Both the position numbers and the translations under genes were made by a program. A model generated the notes under the pieces. The model did not search any database. It saw nothing but the letters and a program-made list of their open reading frames with translations, and had not been told where the DNA came from. This document shows, piece by piece, positions 38,943-54,500 of a stretch of DNA of 64,000 bases. Source of the stretch: Diplolepis rosae (lineage: Eukaryota; Arthropoda; Insecta; Hymenoptera; Diplolepididae); NCBI GenBank assembly GCA_030998225.1, contig JAPYXD010000713.1:310001-374000 (forward strand). Direction: 5' to 3'. How positions within the stretch are numbered: the stretch's first letter is position 1; each line of letters opens with the position of its first letter.

Positions 38943-39240
38943 ATCTGTTTAATTATGATAAATTTTTATCAAATTAATTATGATTTTTCTCTTATAACCT
39001 GGAATCTAGTAACTTTTCATAAAAACATTATCATCTTTTTTAATCATATCAAGTTTGGTCCAATTAATGATGATTTTCCGCACATAGCCTTGAAACTTCT
39101 GATTCTATATAAAACCATTACCATCTGTTCTAATCATATCAAGTTTGGTCCAATTAATGATGATTTTTCGCTTATAACCTGAAATCTAGTTATTTTTCAT
39201 AAAATATTGAAGACTTTTTTTTTTGTTATGAAGCTTGATC
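38943..39240. repeat. Degenerate monomers at the boundary of two satellite domains
   Basis: Monomers here are more divergent than their neighbours. Examples are TATGATAAATTTTTATCAAA near 38954, and ATAAAATATTGAAGAC followed by nine T's and GTTATGAAGCTTGATC near 39200-39240. Directly after it the first D-type cluster of the right arm begins. It looks like an old junction between two array types. Confidence 0.6.
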
Positions 39241-42200
39241 TAACTAATGATGATTTTCCGCACATAACCTTGCAACTTCTGATTCTATATAAAGCCATTA
39301 CCATCTGTTTTAATCATATCAAGTTCGTTCCAATTAAAGATGATTACCATCTAGTTCAATCATATCGAGGTTGGTCCAATTGATGATGATTTTTCGCACA
39401 TAGCCTTAAATGTAGTGATTTTATATAAAAACATTACCATCTATTTCAATCAGATCTAGTTTGGTCCAATTGATGATGAATTTTCGCACAAAGCCTTAAA
39501 TCTAGTGTTTTTATATAAAAATTACCATCTAGTTCAATCATATCGAAGTTGGTCCAATTAATGATGATTTTCCGCACATAACCTTGCAACTTCTGATTCT
39601 ATATAAAGCCATTACCATCTGTTTTAATCATATCAAGTTTGTTCCAATTAATGATGATTACCATCTAGTTCAATCATATCGAGGTTGGTCCAATTGATAA
39701 TGATTTTTCGCACATAGCCTTAAATGTAGTGATTTTATATAAAAACATTACCATCTAGTTCAATCATATCGAGGTTGGTCCAATTGATGATGGTTTTCCA
39801 CACATAACCTTGAAACTTCTGATTCTATATAAAGCCATTACCACCTGTTTTAATCATATCAAGTTCGATCCAATTAATGGTGATTTTCCGCACATAACCT
39901 GGAAACTTCTGATTCTATATAAAACCATTACCATCTTTTCTAATCATATCAAGTTTGGTCCAATTAATGATGATTTTTCGCTTATAACCTGAAATCTAGT
40001 GACTTTTCATAAAAACATTATCATCTTTTTTAATCATATCAAGTTTGATCCAATTAATAATGATTTTCCGGACATAACCTTGAAGCTTCTGATTCTATAT
40101 GAAGCCATTACCATCTGTTTTAATCATATCAAGTTCGATCCAATTAATGATGATTTTCCGCACATAACCTTGAAACTTCTGATTCTATATAAAACCATTA
40201 CCATCTGTTCTAATCATATCAAGTTTGGTCCAATTAGTGATGATTTTTCGCCTATAACCTGAAATCTAGTGACTTTTCACAAAAACATTATCATCTTTTT
40301 TAATCATGTCAAGTTTGATCCAATTAATGATGATTTTCCGGACATAACCTTGAAACTTCTGATTCTATATAAAACCATTACCATCTGTTCTAATCATATC
40401 AAGTTTGGTCCAATTAATGATGATTTTTCGCTCATAACCTGAAATCTAGTGACTTTTCATAAAAACATTATCATCTTTTTTAATCATATCAAGTTTGGTC
40501 CAATTAATGATGATTTTCCGCACATAACCTTGAAACTTCTGATTCTATAAAAAACCATTACCATCTTTTTTAATCATATCAAGTTTGATCCAAGCGATGA
40601 TGATTTTCCGCACATAACCTTAAACTTCTGATTCTATTTAAAACCATTACCATCTGTTTGAATCATATCAAGTTTGGTCCAATTAATGATGATTTTTCGC
40701 TCATAACGTCAAATCTAGTGACTTTTCATAAAAACATTATCATCTTTTTTAATCATATCAAGTTTGGTCCAATTAATGACGATCTTCCCCACATAACCTT
40801 GAAACTTCTGATTCTATATAAAACCATTACCATCTGTTCTAATCATATCAAGTTTGGTCCAATTAATGATGATTTTTCGCTCATAACCTGAAATCTAGTG
40901 ACTTTTCATAAAAACATTATCATCTTTTTTAATCATATCAAGTTTGATCCAATTAATGATGATTTTCCGGACATAACCTTGAAACTTCTGATTCTATATA
41001 AAACCATTACCATCTGTTCTAATCATATCAAGTTTGATCCAATTAATGATGATTTTCCGCACATAACCTTAAACTTCTGATTCTATTTAAAACCATTACC
41101 ATCTGTTTGAATCATATCAAGTTTGGTCCAATTAATGATGATTTTTCGCTCATAACGTCAAATCTAGTGACTTTTCATAAAAAATTTTCACTTTTTTTAA
41201 TCATATCAAGCTTGATCCAATTAAGGATAGTTTTCCACACATAACCTTGAAACTACTAATTTCTTATAAAAACATTACTATCTGTTTAATTAGGATGGAT
41301 TTTGATCCAATTAATGATGATTTTTCGCTCATAACGTCAAATCTAGTGACTTTTCGTAAAAACATCATCACCTTTTTAAATCATATTAAGTTTGGTCCAA
41401 TTAAGGATGGTTCTCCACACATAACCTAAAAACTACTAATTTCATATAAAAACATTATCATCTGTTTAATTAGGATCAATTTTGAACCAATTAATGATGA
41501 TTTTTCGCTCATAACCTGAAATCTAGTGACTTTTCATAAAAACATTATCATCTTTTTTAATCATATCAAGTTTGGTCCAATTAATGATGCTTTTCCGCAC
41601 ATAACCTTGAAACTTCTGCTTCTATATAAAACCATTACCATCTGTTCTAATCATATCAAGTTTGGTCCAATTAGTGATGATTTTTCGCCTATAACCTGAA
41701 ATCTAGTGAAACATTATCATCTTTTTTAATCATATCAAGTTTGATCCAATTAATGATGATTTTCCGGACATAACCTTGAAACTTCTGATTCTATATAAAA
41801 CCATTACCATCTGTTCTAATCATATCAAGTTTGGTCCAATTAATGATGATTTTTCGCTCATAACCTGAAATCTAGTGACTTTTCATAAAAACATTATCAT
41901 CTTTTTTAATCATATCAAGTTTGATCCAATTAATGATGATTTTTCACTCATGACCTGAAAACTACTAATTTCATATAAAAACATTATCATCTGTTTAATT
42001 AGGATCAAGTTTGATCCAATTAATGATGATTTTTCTCTCATAACGTCAAATCTAGTGAATTTTCGTAAAAACATCATCACCTTTTTTAATCATATCAAGT
42101 TTGATCCAATTAAGTATGGTTTTACACACATAACCTAAAAACTACTAATTTCATATAAAAACATTGCTATCTGTATCATTAGAATGGAGTTTGATCCAAT

Positions 42201-45200
42201 TAATGATGATTTTTCGCTCATAACCTGAAATCTAGTGTCTTTTCATAAAAAAATCATTAGCATCTTTTTTAATCATATTAAGTTTGATCCAATTAATGAT
42301 GATTTTTCGCATATAACCTGGAATACAGTGACTTTTCATAAAAACAGTATCATCTTTTTTAATCATATCAAGTTTGATCCAAGCGATGATGATTTTCCGC
42401 ACATAACCTTAAACTTCTGATTCTATTTAAAACCATTACCATCTGTTTTAATCATATCAAGTTTGGTCCAATTAATGATGATTTTTCGCTCATAACGTCA
42501 AATCTAGTGACTCTTCATGAAAACATTATCACCTGTTTTAATTATATCAAATTTGGTCCAATTAAGGATAGTTTTCCACACATAACCTTGAAACTACTAA
42601 GTTCATATAAAAACATTACTATCTGTTTAATTAGGATGGATTTTGATCCAATTAATGATGATTTTTCGCTCATAACGTCAAATCTAGTGACTTTTCGTAA
42701 AAACATCATCACCTTTTTAAATCATATTAAGTTTGGTCCAATTAAGGATGGTTCTCCACACATAACCTAAAAACTACTAATTTCATATAAAAACATTAAC
42801 ATCTGTTTAATTAGGATCAATTTTGAACCAATTAATGATGATTTTTCGCTTATAACCTGGAATCTAGTGACTTTTCATAAAAACGTTATCATCTTTTTTA
42901 ATCATATCAAGTTTGGTCCAATTAATGATGATTTTTCGCTCGTAACCTCAAATCTAGTGACTTTTCATAAAAACATCATCAACTGTTTTAATTATATCAA
43001 ATTTGGTCCAATTAATGATGATTTTCCGCACATAACCTAAAAACTACTAATTTCATATGGAAACATTACTATCTGTTTAATTAGGATGAATTTTGATCCA
43101 ATTAATGATGATTTTTCTCTCATAACGTCAAATCTAGTGAATTTTCGTAAAAATGTCATCACCTTTTTTAATCATATCAAGTTTGATCCATTTAAGGATG
43201 GTTTTCCACACATAACCTAAAAACTACTAATTTCATATAAAAACATTATCATCTGTTTAATTAGGATCAAGTTTGATCCAATTAATGATGATTTTTCGCT
43301 TATAACCTGGAATCTAGTAACTTTTCATAAAAACATTATCACTTTTTTTAATCATATCAAGCTTGATCCAATTAATGATGATTTTCCGCACATAACCTTG
43401 AAACTTCTGATTCTATATAAAACCATTACCATCTGTTCTAATCATATCAAGTTTGGTCCAATTACTGATGATTTTTCGCCTCTAACCTGAAATCTAGTGA
43501 CTTTTCATAAAAACATCATCAACTGTTTTGATTATATCAAATTTGGTCCAATTAATGATGATTTTCCGCACATAACCTTAAACTTCTGATTCTATATAAA
43601 ACCATTACCATCTGTTCTAATCATATCAAGTTTGGTCCAATTAGTGATGATTTTTCGCCTATAACCTGAAATCTAGTGACTTTTCATAAAAACATTATCA
43701 TCTTTTTTAATCATATCAAGTTTGATCCAATTAATGATGATTTTTCACTCATAACCTCAAATCTAGTGACTTTTCATAAAAACATTAGCATCTTTTTTAA
43801 TCATATCAAGTTTGGTCCAATTAATGATGATTTTTCGTTCGTAACCTCAAATCTAGTGACTTTTCATAAAAACATCATCAACTGTTTTGATTATATCAAA
43901 TTTGGTCCAATTAATGATGATTTTCCGCACATAACCTTAAACTTCTGATTCTATATAAAACCATTACCATCTGTTCTAATCATATCAAGTTTGGTCCAAT
44001 TAGTGATGATTTTTCGCCTATAACCTGAAATCTAGTGACTTTTCATAAAAACATTATCATCTTTTTTAATCATATCAAGTTTGGTCCAATTAATGATGAT
44101 TTTTCGTTCGTAACCTCAAATCTAGTGACTTTTCATAAAAACATCATCAACTGTTTTGATTATATCAAATTTGGTCCAATTAATGATGATTTTCCGCACA
44201 TAACCTTGAAACTTCTGATTCTATATAAAACCATTACCATCTGTTCTAATCATATCAAGTTTGATCCAATTAGTGATGATTTTTCGCCTATAACCTGAAA
44301 TCTAGTGACTTTTCATAAAAACATCATCAACTGTTTTGATTATATCAAATTTGGTCCAATTAATGATGATTTTCCGCACATAACCTTAAACTTCTGATTC
44401 TATTTAAAACCATTACCATCTGTTCTAATCATATCAAGTTTGGTCCAATTAGTGATGATTTTTCGCCTATAACCTGAAATCTAGTGACTTTTCATAAAAA
44501 CATTATCATCTTTTTTAATCATATCAAGTTTGGTCCAATTAGTGATGATTTTTCTACTATAACCTGAAATCTAGTGACTTTTCATAAAAACATCATCAAC
44601 TGTTTTGATTATATCAAATTTGGTCCAATTAATGATGATTTTCCGCACATAACCTTAAACTTCTGATTCTATTTAAAACCATTACCATCTGTTCTAATCA
44701 TATCAAGTTTGGTCCAATTAGTGATGATTTTTCGCCTATAACCTGAAATCTAGTGACTTTTCATAAAAACATTATCATCTTTTATAATCATATCAAGTTT
44801 GGTCCAATTAATGATGATTTTTCGCTCGTAACCTCAAATCTAGTGACTTTTCATAAAAACATCATCAACTGTTTTAATCATATCAAATGTGGTCCAATTA
44901 ATGATGATTTTCCGCACATAACCTAAAAGCTACTAATTTCATATGGAAACATAACTATCTGTTTAATTAGGATGAATTTTGATCCAATTAATGATAATTT
45001 TTCTCTCATAACGTCAAATCTAGTGAATTTTCGTAAAAATGTCATCATCTTTTTTAATCATATCAAGTTTGATCCAATTAATGATGATTTTTCGCTCATG
45101 ACCTGAAAACTACTAATTTCATATAAAAACATTATCATCTGTTTAATTAGGATCAAGTTTGATCCAATTAATGATGATTTTTCGCATATAACCTGGAATA

Positions 45201-48200
45201 CAGTGACTTTTCATAAAAACATTATCATCTTTTTTAATCATATCAAGTTTGGTCCAATTAATGATGATTTTCCGCACATAGCCTTGAAACTTCTGATTCT
45301 ATATAAAACCATTACAATCTGTTCTAATCATATCAAGTTTGGTCCAATTAGTGATGATTTTTCGCCTATAACCTGAAATCTAGTGTCTTTTCATAAAAAC
45401 ATTATCATTTTTTTTAATCATATCAAGTTTGGTCCAATTAATGATGATTTTCCGCACATAGCCTTGAAACTTCTGATTCTATTTAAAACCATTACCATCT
45501 GTTTTAATCATATCAAGTTTGGTCCAATTAGTGATGATTTTTCGCCTATAACCTGAAATCTAGTGACTTTTCATTAAAAACATTATCATCTTTTTTAATC
45601 ATATCAAGTTTGGTCCAATTAATGATGATTTTTCGCTCGTAACCTCAAATCTAGTGACTTTTCATAAAAACATCATCAACTGTTTTAATTATATCAAATT
45701 TGGTCCAATTAATGATGATTTTCCGCACATAACCTTGAAACTACTAATTTCATATAAAAACATTACTATCTGTTTAATTAGGATGGAATGTGATCCAATT
45801 AATGATGATTTTTCGCTCATAACCTGAAATCTAGTGACTTTTCATAAAAACATTATCATCTTTTTTAATCATATCAAGTTTGATCCAATTAAGGATGGTT
45901 TTCCACACATGACCTAAAAACTACTAATTTCATATAAAAACATTATCATCTGTTTAATTAGGATCAAGTTTGATCCAATTAATGATGATTTTTCGTTTAT
46001 AACCTGGAATCTAGTAAAATTTAATAAAAACATTATCATCTTTTTTAATCATATCAAGTTTGGTCCAATTAATGATGATTTTCCGCACATAGCCTTGAAA
46101 CTTCTGATTCTATATAAAACCATTACCATCTGTTCTAATCATATCAAGTTTGGTCCAATTAATGATGATTTTTCGCTTATAACCTTAAATCTAGTGACTT
46201 TTCATAAAAACATTATCACCTTTTTTAATCATATCAAGTTTGGTCCAATTAATGATGATTTTCGCTCGTAACCTCAAGTCTAGTGACTTTTCATAAAAAC
46301 ATCATCAACTGTTTTAATTATATCAAATTTGGTCCAATTAATGATGATTTTCCGCACATAACCTTAAACTTCATATTCTATTTAAAACCATTACCATCTG
46401 TTTTAATCATATCAAGTTTGGTCGAATTAGTGATGATTTTTCGCCTATAACCTGAAATCTAGTGACTTTTCATAAAAACATCATCAACTGTTTTGATTAT
46501 ATCAAATTTGGTCCAATTAATGATGATTTTCCGCACATAACCTTGAAACTTCTGATTCTATATAAAACCATTACCATCTGTTCTAATCATATCAAGTTTG
46601 GTCCAATTAGTGATGATTTTTCGCCTATAACCTGAAATCTAGTGACTTTTCATAAAAACATTATCATCTTTTTTAATCATATCAAGTTTGGTCCAATTAG
46701 TGATGATTTTTCGACTATAACCTGAAATCTAGTGACTTTTCATAAAAACATCATCAACTGTTTTGATTATATCAAATTTGGTCCAATTAATGATGATTTT
46801 CCGCACATAACCTTAAACTTCTGATTCTATTTAAAACCATTATCATCTGTTTTAATCATATCAAGTTTGGTCCAATTAGTGATGATTTTTCGCCTATAAC
46901 CTGAAATCTAGTGACTTTTCATAAAAACATTATCATCTTTTATAATCATATCAAGTTTGGTCCAATTAATGATGATTTTTCGCTCGTAACCTCAAATCTA
47001 GTGACTTTTCATAAAAACATCATCAACTGTTTTAATCATATCAAATGTGGTCCAATTAATGATGATTTTCCGCACATAACCTAAAAGCTACTAATTTCAT
47101 ATGGAAACATAACTATCTGTTTAATTAGGATGAATTTTGATCCAATTAATGATAATTTTTCTCTCATAACGTCAAATCTAGTGAATTTTCGTAAAAATAT
47201 CATCACCTTTTTTAATCATATCAAGTTTGATCCAATTAATGATGATTTTTCACTCATGACCTGAAAACTACTAATTTCATATAAAAACATTATCATCTGT
47301 TTAATTAGGATCAAGTTTGATCCAATTAATGATGATTTTTCGCTTATAACCTGAAATCTAGTGACTTTTCATAAAAAAATTATCATCTTTTTTAACCATA
47401 TCAAGTTTGGTCCAATTAATGATGATTTTCCGCACATAACCTTGAAACTTATGATAATATATAAAACCATTACCATCTGTTCTAATCATATCAATTTTGG
47501 TCAAATTAGTGATGATTTTTCGCCTATAACCTGAAATCTAGTGTCTTTTCATAAAAATATTATCATCTTTTTTAATCATATCAAGTTTGATCCAATTAAT
47601 GATGATTTTCCGCACATAACCTTAAACTTCTGATTCTATTTAAAACCATTACCATCTGTTTTAATCATATCAAGTTTGGTCCAATTAGTGATGATTTTTC
47701 GCCTATAACCTGAAATCTAGTGACTTTTCATAAAAACATTATCATCTGTTTTAATCATATCAAGTTTGGTCCAATTAATGATGATTTTTCGCTCATAACC
47801 TCAAATCTAGTGACTTTTCATAAAAACATCATCAACTGTTTTAATTATATCAAATTTGGTCCAATTAATGATGATTTTCCGCACATAACCTTGAAACTAC
47901 TAATTTCATATAAAAACATTACTATCTGTTTAATTAGGATGGAATGTGATCCAATTAATGATGATTTTTCGCTCATAACCTGAAATCTAGTGACTTTTCG
48001 TATAAATGTCATCATCTTTTTTAATCATATCAAGTTTGATCCAATTAAGGATGGTTTTCCACACATGACCTAAAAACTACTAATTTCATATAAAAACATT
48101 ATCATCTGTTTAATTAGGATCAAGTTTGATCCAATTAATGATGATTTTTCGTTTATAACCTGGAATCTAGTGACTTTTCATAAAACCATTATCATCTTTT

Positions 48201-48390
48201 TTAATCATATCAAGTTTGGTCCAATTAATGATGATTTTCCGCACATAGCCTTGAAACTTCTGATTCTATATAAAACCATTACCATCTGTTCTAATCATAT
48301 CAAGTTTGGTCCAATTTATGATGATTTTTCGCTCATAACCTGAAATCTAGTGATTTTTCATAAAAAATTTTCACTTTTTTTAATCATATC
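39231..48390. repeat. Satellite higher-order block a, starting with a D-type cluster
   Basis: The block runs from AAGCTTGATC at 39231 to the next such anchor at 48391 (9160 bp). It opens with D-type units and two 46-bp half units (to about 39800), then ordinary monomers. It is roughly twice the length of the regular 4.24-kb block and is not a simple dimer of it. Near 41705 one monomer lacks the 11 bases between TCTAGTGA and AACATTATC. Confidence 0.7.
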
Positions 48391-51300
48391 AAGCTTGATC
48401 CAATTAATGATGATTTTCCGCACATAACCTTGCAACTTCTGATTCTATATAAAGCCATTACCATCTGTTTTAATCATATCAAGTTCGTTCCAATTAAAGA
48501 TGATTACCATCTAGTTCAATCATATCGAGGTTGGTCCAATTGATGATGATTTTTCGCACATAGCCTTAAATGTAGTGATTTTATATAAAAACATTACCAT
48601 CTATTTCAATCAGATCTAGTTTGGTCCAATTGATGATGAATTTTCGCACAAAGCCTTAAATGTAGTGTTTTTATATAAAAGAATTACCATCTAGTTCAAT
48701 CATATCGAAGTTGGTCCAATTAATGATGATTTTCCGCACATAACCTTGCAACTGCTGATACTATATAACGCCATTACCATCTGTTTTAATCATATCAAGT
48801 TTGTTCAAATTAATGATGATTACCCTCTCGTTCAAACAATCGAGGTATGTCCACTTTATAATGATATTTCTCACATAGCCTAAAATTTCGTGATTTTATA
48901 TAAAAACATTACCATCTAGTTCAATCATATCGAGGTTGGTCCAATTAATGATGGTTTTCGGCACATAACCTTGAAACTTCTGATTCTATATAAAGCCATT
49001 ACCACCTGTTTTAATCATATCAAGTTCGATCCAATTAATGGTGATTTTCCGCACATAACCTTGAAACTTCTGATTCTATATAAAACCATTACCATCTTTT
49101 CTAATCATATCAAGTTTGGTCCAATTAGTGATGATTTTTCGCTCATAACCTGAAATCTAGTGTCTTTTCATAAAAAAAACATTAGCATCTTTTTTAATCA
49201 TATTAAGTTTGATCCAATTAATGATGATTTTTCGCTCATAACCTGAAATCTAGTGACTTTTCATAAAAACATTATCATTTTTTTTAATCATATCAAGTTT
49301 GGTCCAATTAATGATGATTTTTCGTTCGTAACCTCAAATCTAGTGACTTTTCATAAAAACATCATCAACTGTTTTGATTATATCAAATTTGGTCCAATTA
49401 ATGATGATTTTCCGCACATAACCTTAAACTTCTGATTCTATTTAAAACCATAACCATCTGTTTTAATCATATCAAGTTTGGTCCAATTAGTGATGATTTT
49501 TCGCCTATAACCTGAAATCTAGTGACTTTTCATAAAAACATTATCATTTTTTTTAATCATATCAAGTTTGGTCCAATTAATGATGATTTTTCGTTCGTAA
49601 CCTCAAATCTAGTGACTTTTCATAAAAACATCATCAACTGTTTTGATTATATCAAATTTGGTCCAATTAATGATGATTTTCCGCACATAACCTTGAAACT
49701 TCTGATTCTATATAAAACCATTACCATCTGTTCTAATCATATCAAGTTTGGTCCAATTAGTGATGATTTTTCGCCTATAACCTGAAATCTAGTGACTTTT
49801 CATAAAAACATTATCATCTTTTTTAATCATATTAAGTTTGATCCAATTAATGATGATTTTTCGCTCATAACCTGAAATCTAGTGACTTTTCATAAAAACA
49901 TCATCAACTGTTTTGATTATATCAAATTTGGTCCAATTAATGATGATTTTCCGCACATAACCTTAAACTTCTGATTCTATTTAAAACCATTATTATCTGT
50001 TTTAATCATATCAAGTTTGGTCCAATTAATGATGATTTTTCGCTCATAACGTCAAATCTAGTGACTTTTCATAAAAACATTATCATCTTTTATAATCATA
50101 TCAAGTTTGGTCCAATTAATGATGATTTTTCGCTCGTAACCTCAAATCTAGTGACTTTTCATAAAAACATCATCAACTGTTTTAATCATATCAAATGTGG
50201 TCCAATTAATGATGATTTTCCGCACATAACCTAAAAGCTACTAATTTCATATGGAAACATAACTATCTGTTTAATTAGGATGAATTTTGATCCAATTAAT
50301 GATAATTTTTCTCTCATAACGTCAAATCATAGTGAATTTTCGTAAAAATATCATCACCTTTTTTAATCATATCAAGTTTGATCCAATTAAGGATGTTTTC
50401 CCACACATAACCTAAAAACTACTAATTTCATATAAAAACATTATCATCTGTTTAATTAGGATCAAGTTTGATCCAATTAATGATGATTTTTCGCTTATAA
50501 CCTGGAATCTAGTGACTTTTCATAAAAATATTATCATCTTTTTTAACCATATCAAGTTTGGTCCAATTAATGATGATTTTCCGCACATAACCTTGAAACT
50601 TCTGATTCTATATAAAAACATTACCATCTGTTCTAATCATATCAAGTTTGGTCCAATTAGTGATGATTTTTCGCCTATAACCTGAAATCTAGTGTCTTTT
50701 CATAAAAATATTATCATCTTTTTTAACCATATCAAGTTTGGTCCAATTAATGATGATTTTCCGCACTTAACCTTGAAACTTCTGATTCTAAATAAAAACA
50801 TAACCATCTGTTTTAATCATATCAAGTTTGGTCCAATTAGTGATGATTTTTCGCCTATAACCTGAAATCTAGTGACTTTTCATAAAAACATTATCATCTT
50901 TTATAATCATATCAAGTTTCGTCCAATTAATGATGATTTTTCGCTCGTAACCTCAAATCTAGTGACTTTTCATAGAAACATCATCAACTGTTTTAATTAT
51001 ATCAAATTTGGTCCAATTAATGATGATTTTCCGCACATAACCTAAAAAACTACTAATTTCATATGGAAACATTACTATCTGTTTAATTAGGATGAATTTT
51101 GATCCAATTAATGATGATTTTTCTCTCATAACGTCAAATCTAGTGAATTTTCGTATAAATGTCATCACCTTTTTTAATCATATCAAGTTTGATCCATTTA
51201 AGGATGGTTTTCCACACATAACCTAAAAACTACTAATTTCATATAAAAACATTATCATCTGTTTAATTAGGATCAATTTTGATCCAATTAATGATGATTT

Positions 51301-51543
51301 TTCGCTTATAACTCTGAATCTAGTAACATTTTATAAAAACATTATCATCTTATTTAATCATATCAAGTTTGGTCCAATTAATGATGATTTTCCGCACATA
51401 GCCTTGAAACTTCTGATTCTATATAAAACCATTACCATCTGTTCTAATCATATCAAGTTTGGTCCAATTTATGATGATTTTTCGCTCATAACCTGAAATC
51501 TAGTGATTTTTCATAAAAAATTTTCACTTTTTTTAATCATATC
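48391..51543. repeat. Satellite higher-order block b, shortened by about 12 monomers
   Basis: It spans 3153 bp from one AAGCTTGATC/TTGCAACTTC anchor to the next, which fits 34 full plus 2 half monomers. Its left part aligns with block c at an offset of about 3154 bp, and its right part (50081 onward) at about 4234 bp. The missing length, about 1080 bp, is therefore internal. Strongly degraded monomers lie at 48830-48890. Confidence 0.75.
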
Positions 51544-54500
51544 AAGCTTGATCCAATTAATGATGATTTTCCGCACATAACCTTGCAACTTCTGATTCTA
51601 TATAAAGCCATTACCATCTGTTTTAATCATATCAAGTTCGTTCCAATTAATGATGATTACCATCTAGTTCAATCATATCGAGGTTGGTCCAATTGATGAT
51701 GATTTTTCGCACATAGCCTTAAATGAAGTGATTTTATATAAAAACATTACCATCTATTTCAATCAGATCTAGTTTGGTCCAATTGATGATGATTTTTCGC
51801 ACAAAGCCTTAAATCTAGTGTTTTTATATAAAAAAATTACCATCTAGTTCAATCATATCGAGGTTGGTCCAATTAATGATGATTTTCCGCACATAACCTT
51901 GCAACTTCTGATTCTATATAACGCCATTACCATCTGTTTTAATCATATCAAGTTTGTTCCAATTAATGATGATTACCATCTAGTTCAATCATATCGAGGT
52001 TGGTCCAATTGATAATGATTTTTCGCACATAGCCTTAAATGTAGTGATTTTATATAAAAAAATTACCATCTAGTTCAATCATATCGAGGTTGGTCCAATT
52101 AATGATGATTTTCCGCCACTAACCTTGAAACTTCTGATTCTATATAAAGCCATTAGCATCTGTTTTAATCATATCAAGTTCGATCCAATTAATGGTGATT
52201 TTCCGCACATAACCTTGAAACTTCTGATTCTATATAAAACCATTACCATCTTTTCTAATCATATCAAGTTTGGTCCAATTAATGATGATTTTTCGCTTAT
52301 AACCTGAAATCTAGTGACTTTTCATAAAAACATTATCATCTTTTTTAATCATATCAAGTTTGGTCCAATTAAGGATGATTTTTCGTTCGTAACCTCAAAT
52401 CTAGTGACTTTTCATAAAAACATTAGCATCTTTTTTAATCATATCAAGTTTGGTCCAATTAATGATGATTTTTCGCTCGTAACCTCAAATCTAGTGACTT
52501 TTCATAAAAACATCATCAACTGTTTTAATTATATCAAATGTGGTCCAATTAATGATGATTTTTCCGCACATAACCTTGAAACTTATGATTCTATATAAAA
52601 CCATTACCATCTGTTCTAATCATATCAAGTTTGGTCCAATTAGTGATGATTTTTCGCCTATAACCTGAAATCTAGTGACTTTTCATAAAAACATTATCAT
52701 TTTTTTTAATCATATCAAGTTTGGTCCAATTAATGATGATTTTTCGTTCGTAACCTCAAATCTAGTGACTTTTCATAAAAACATCATCAACTGTTTTGAT
52801 TATATCAAATTTGGTCCAATTAATGATGATTTTCCGCACATAACCTTAAACTTCTGATTCTATTTAAAACCATTACCATCTGTTCTAATCATATCAAGTT
52901 TGGTCGAATTAGTGATGATTTTTCGCCTATAACCTGAAATCTAGTGACTTTTCATAAAAGCATCATCAACTGTTTTGATTATATCAAATTTGGTCCAATT
53001 AATGATGATTTTCCGCACATAACCTTAAACTTCTGATTCTATTTAAAACCATTACCATCTGTTCTAATCATATCAAGTTTGGTCCAATTAGTGATGATTT
53101 TTCGCCTATAACCTGAAATCTAGTGACTTTTCATAAAAACATTATCATCTTTTTTAATCATATCAAGTTTGGTCCAATTAGTGATGATTTTTCGACTATA
53201 ACCTGAAATCTAGTGACTTTTTCATAAAAACATCATCAACTGTTTTAATCATATCAAATGTGGTCCAATTAATGATGATTTTCCGCACATAACCTAAAAA
53301 GCTACTAATTTCATATAAAAACATTACTATCTGTTTAATTAGGATGGAATGTGATCCAATTAATGATGATTTTTCGCTCATAACCTGAAATCTAGTGATT
53401 TTTCATAAAAACAGTATCATCTTTTTTAATCATATCAAGTTTGATCCAAGCGATGATGATTTTCCGCACATAACCTTAAACTTCTGATTCTATTTAAAAC
53501 TATCACCATCTGTTTTAATCATATCACGTTTGGTCCAATTAAGGATAGTTTTCCACACATAACCTTGAAACTACTAATTTCATATAAAAACATTACTATC
53601 TGTTTAATTAGGATGGAATGTGATCCAATTAATGATGATTTTTCGCTCATAACCTGAAATCTAGTGACTTTTCATAAAAACATTATCATCTTTTTTAATC
53701 ATATCAAGTTTGATCCAATTAATGATGATTTTTCGCTCATGACCTGAAAACTACTAATTTCATATGGAAACATTACTATCTGTTTAATTAGGATGGATTT
53801 TGATCCAATTAATGATGATTTTTCGCTCATAACGTCAAATCTAGTGACTTTTCGTAAAAACATCATCACCTTTTTAAATCATATTAAGTTTGGTCCAATT
53901 AAGGATGGTTCTCCACACATAACCTAAAAACTACTAATTTCATATAAAAACATTAACATCTGTTTAATTAGGATCAATTTTGAACCAATTAATGATGATT
54001 TTTCGCTTATAACCTGGAATCTAGTGACTTTTCATAAAAACGTTATCATCTTTTTTAATCATATCAAGTTTGGTCCAATTAATGATGATTTTCCGCACAT
54101 AGCCTTGAAACTTCTGATTCTATATAAAACCATTACCATCTGTTCTAATCATATCAAGTTTGGTCCAATTAATGATGATTTTCCGGACATAACCTTGAAA
54201 CTTCTGATTCTATATAAAACCATTACCATCTGTTCTAATCATATCAAGTTTGGTCCAATTAGTGATGATTTTTCGCCTATAACCTGAAATCTAGTGACTT
54301 TTCATAAAAAACATTATCATCTTTTATAATCATATCAAGTTTGGTCCAATTAATGATGATTTTTCGCTCGTAACCTCAAATCTAGTGACTTTTCATAAAA
54401 ACATCATCAACTGTTTTAATCATATCAAATGTGGTCCAATTAATGATGATTTTCCGCACATAACCTAAAAAGCTACTAATTTCATATGGAAACATAACTA

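Larger units (their letters stand above)
25283..39230. repeat. 90-bp satellite array, right arm, domain without D-type units
   Basis: This is the same satellite in the same orientation as the left arm. About 155 monomers follow at 90-bp spacing with occasional 1-base indels in A or T runs. The D-type units with ATATCGAGG and the 46-bp half units are absent. Long-range repetition is visible. The rare variant AATCATGATTTTT occurs at 26913, 30964 and 37264, offsets of 4051 and 6300 bp, which equal 45 and 70 monomers. No gene is seen. Confidence 0.95.
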
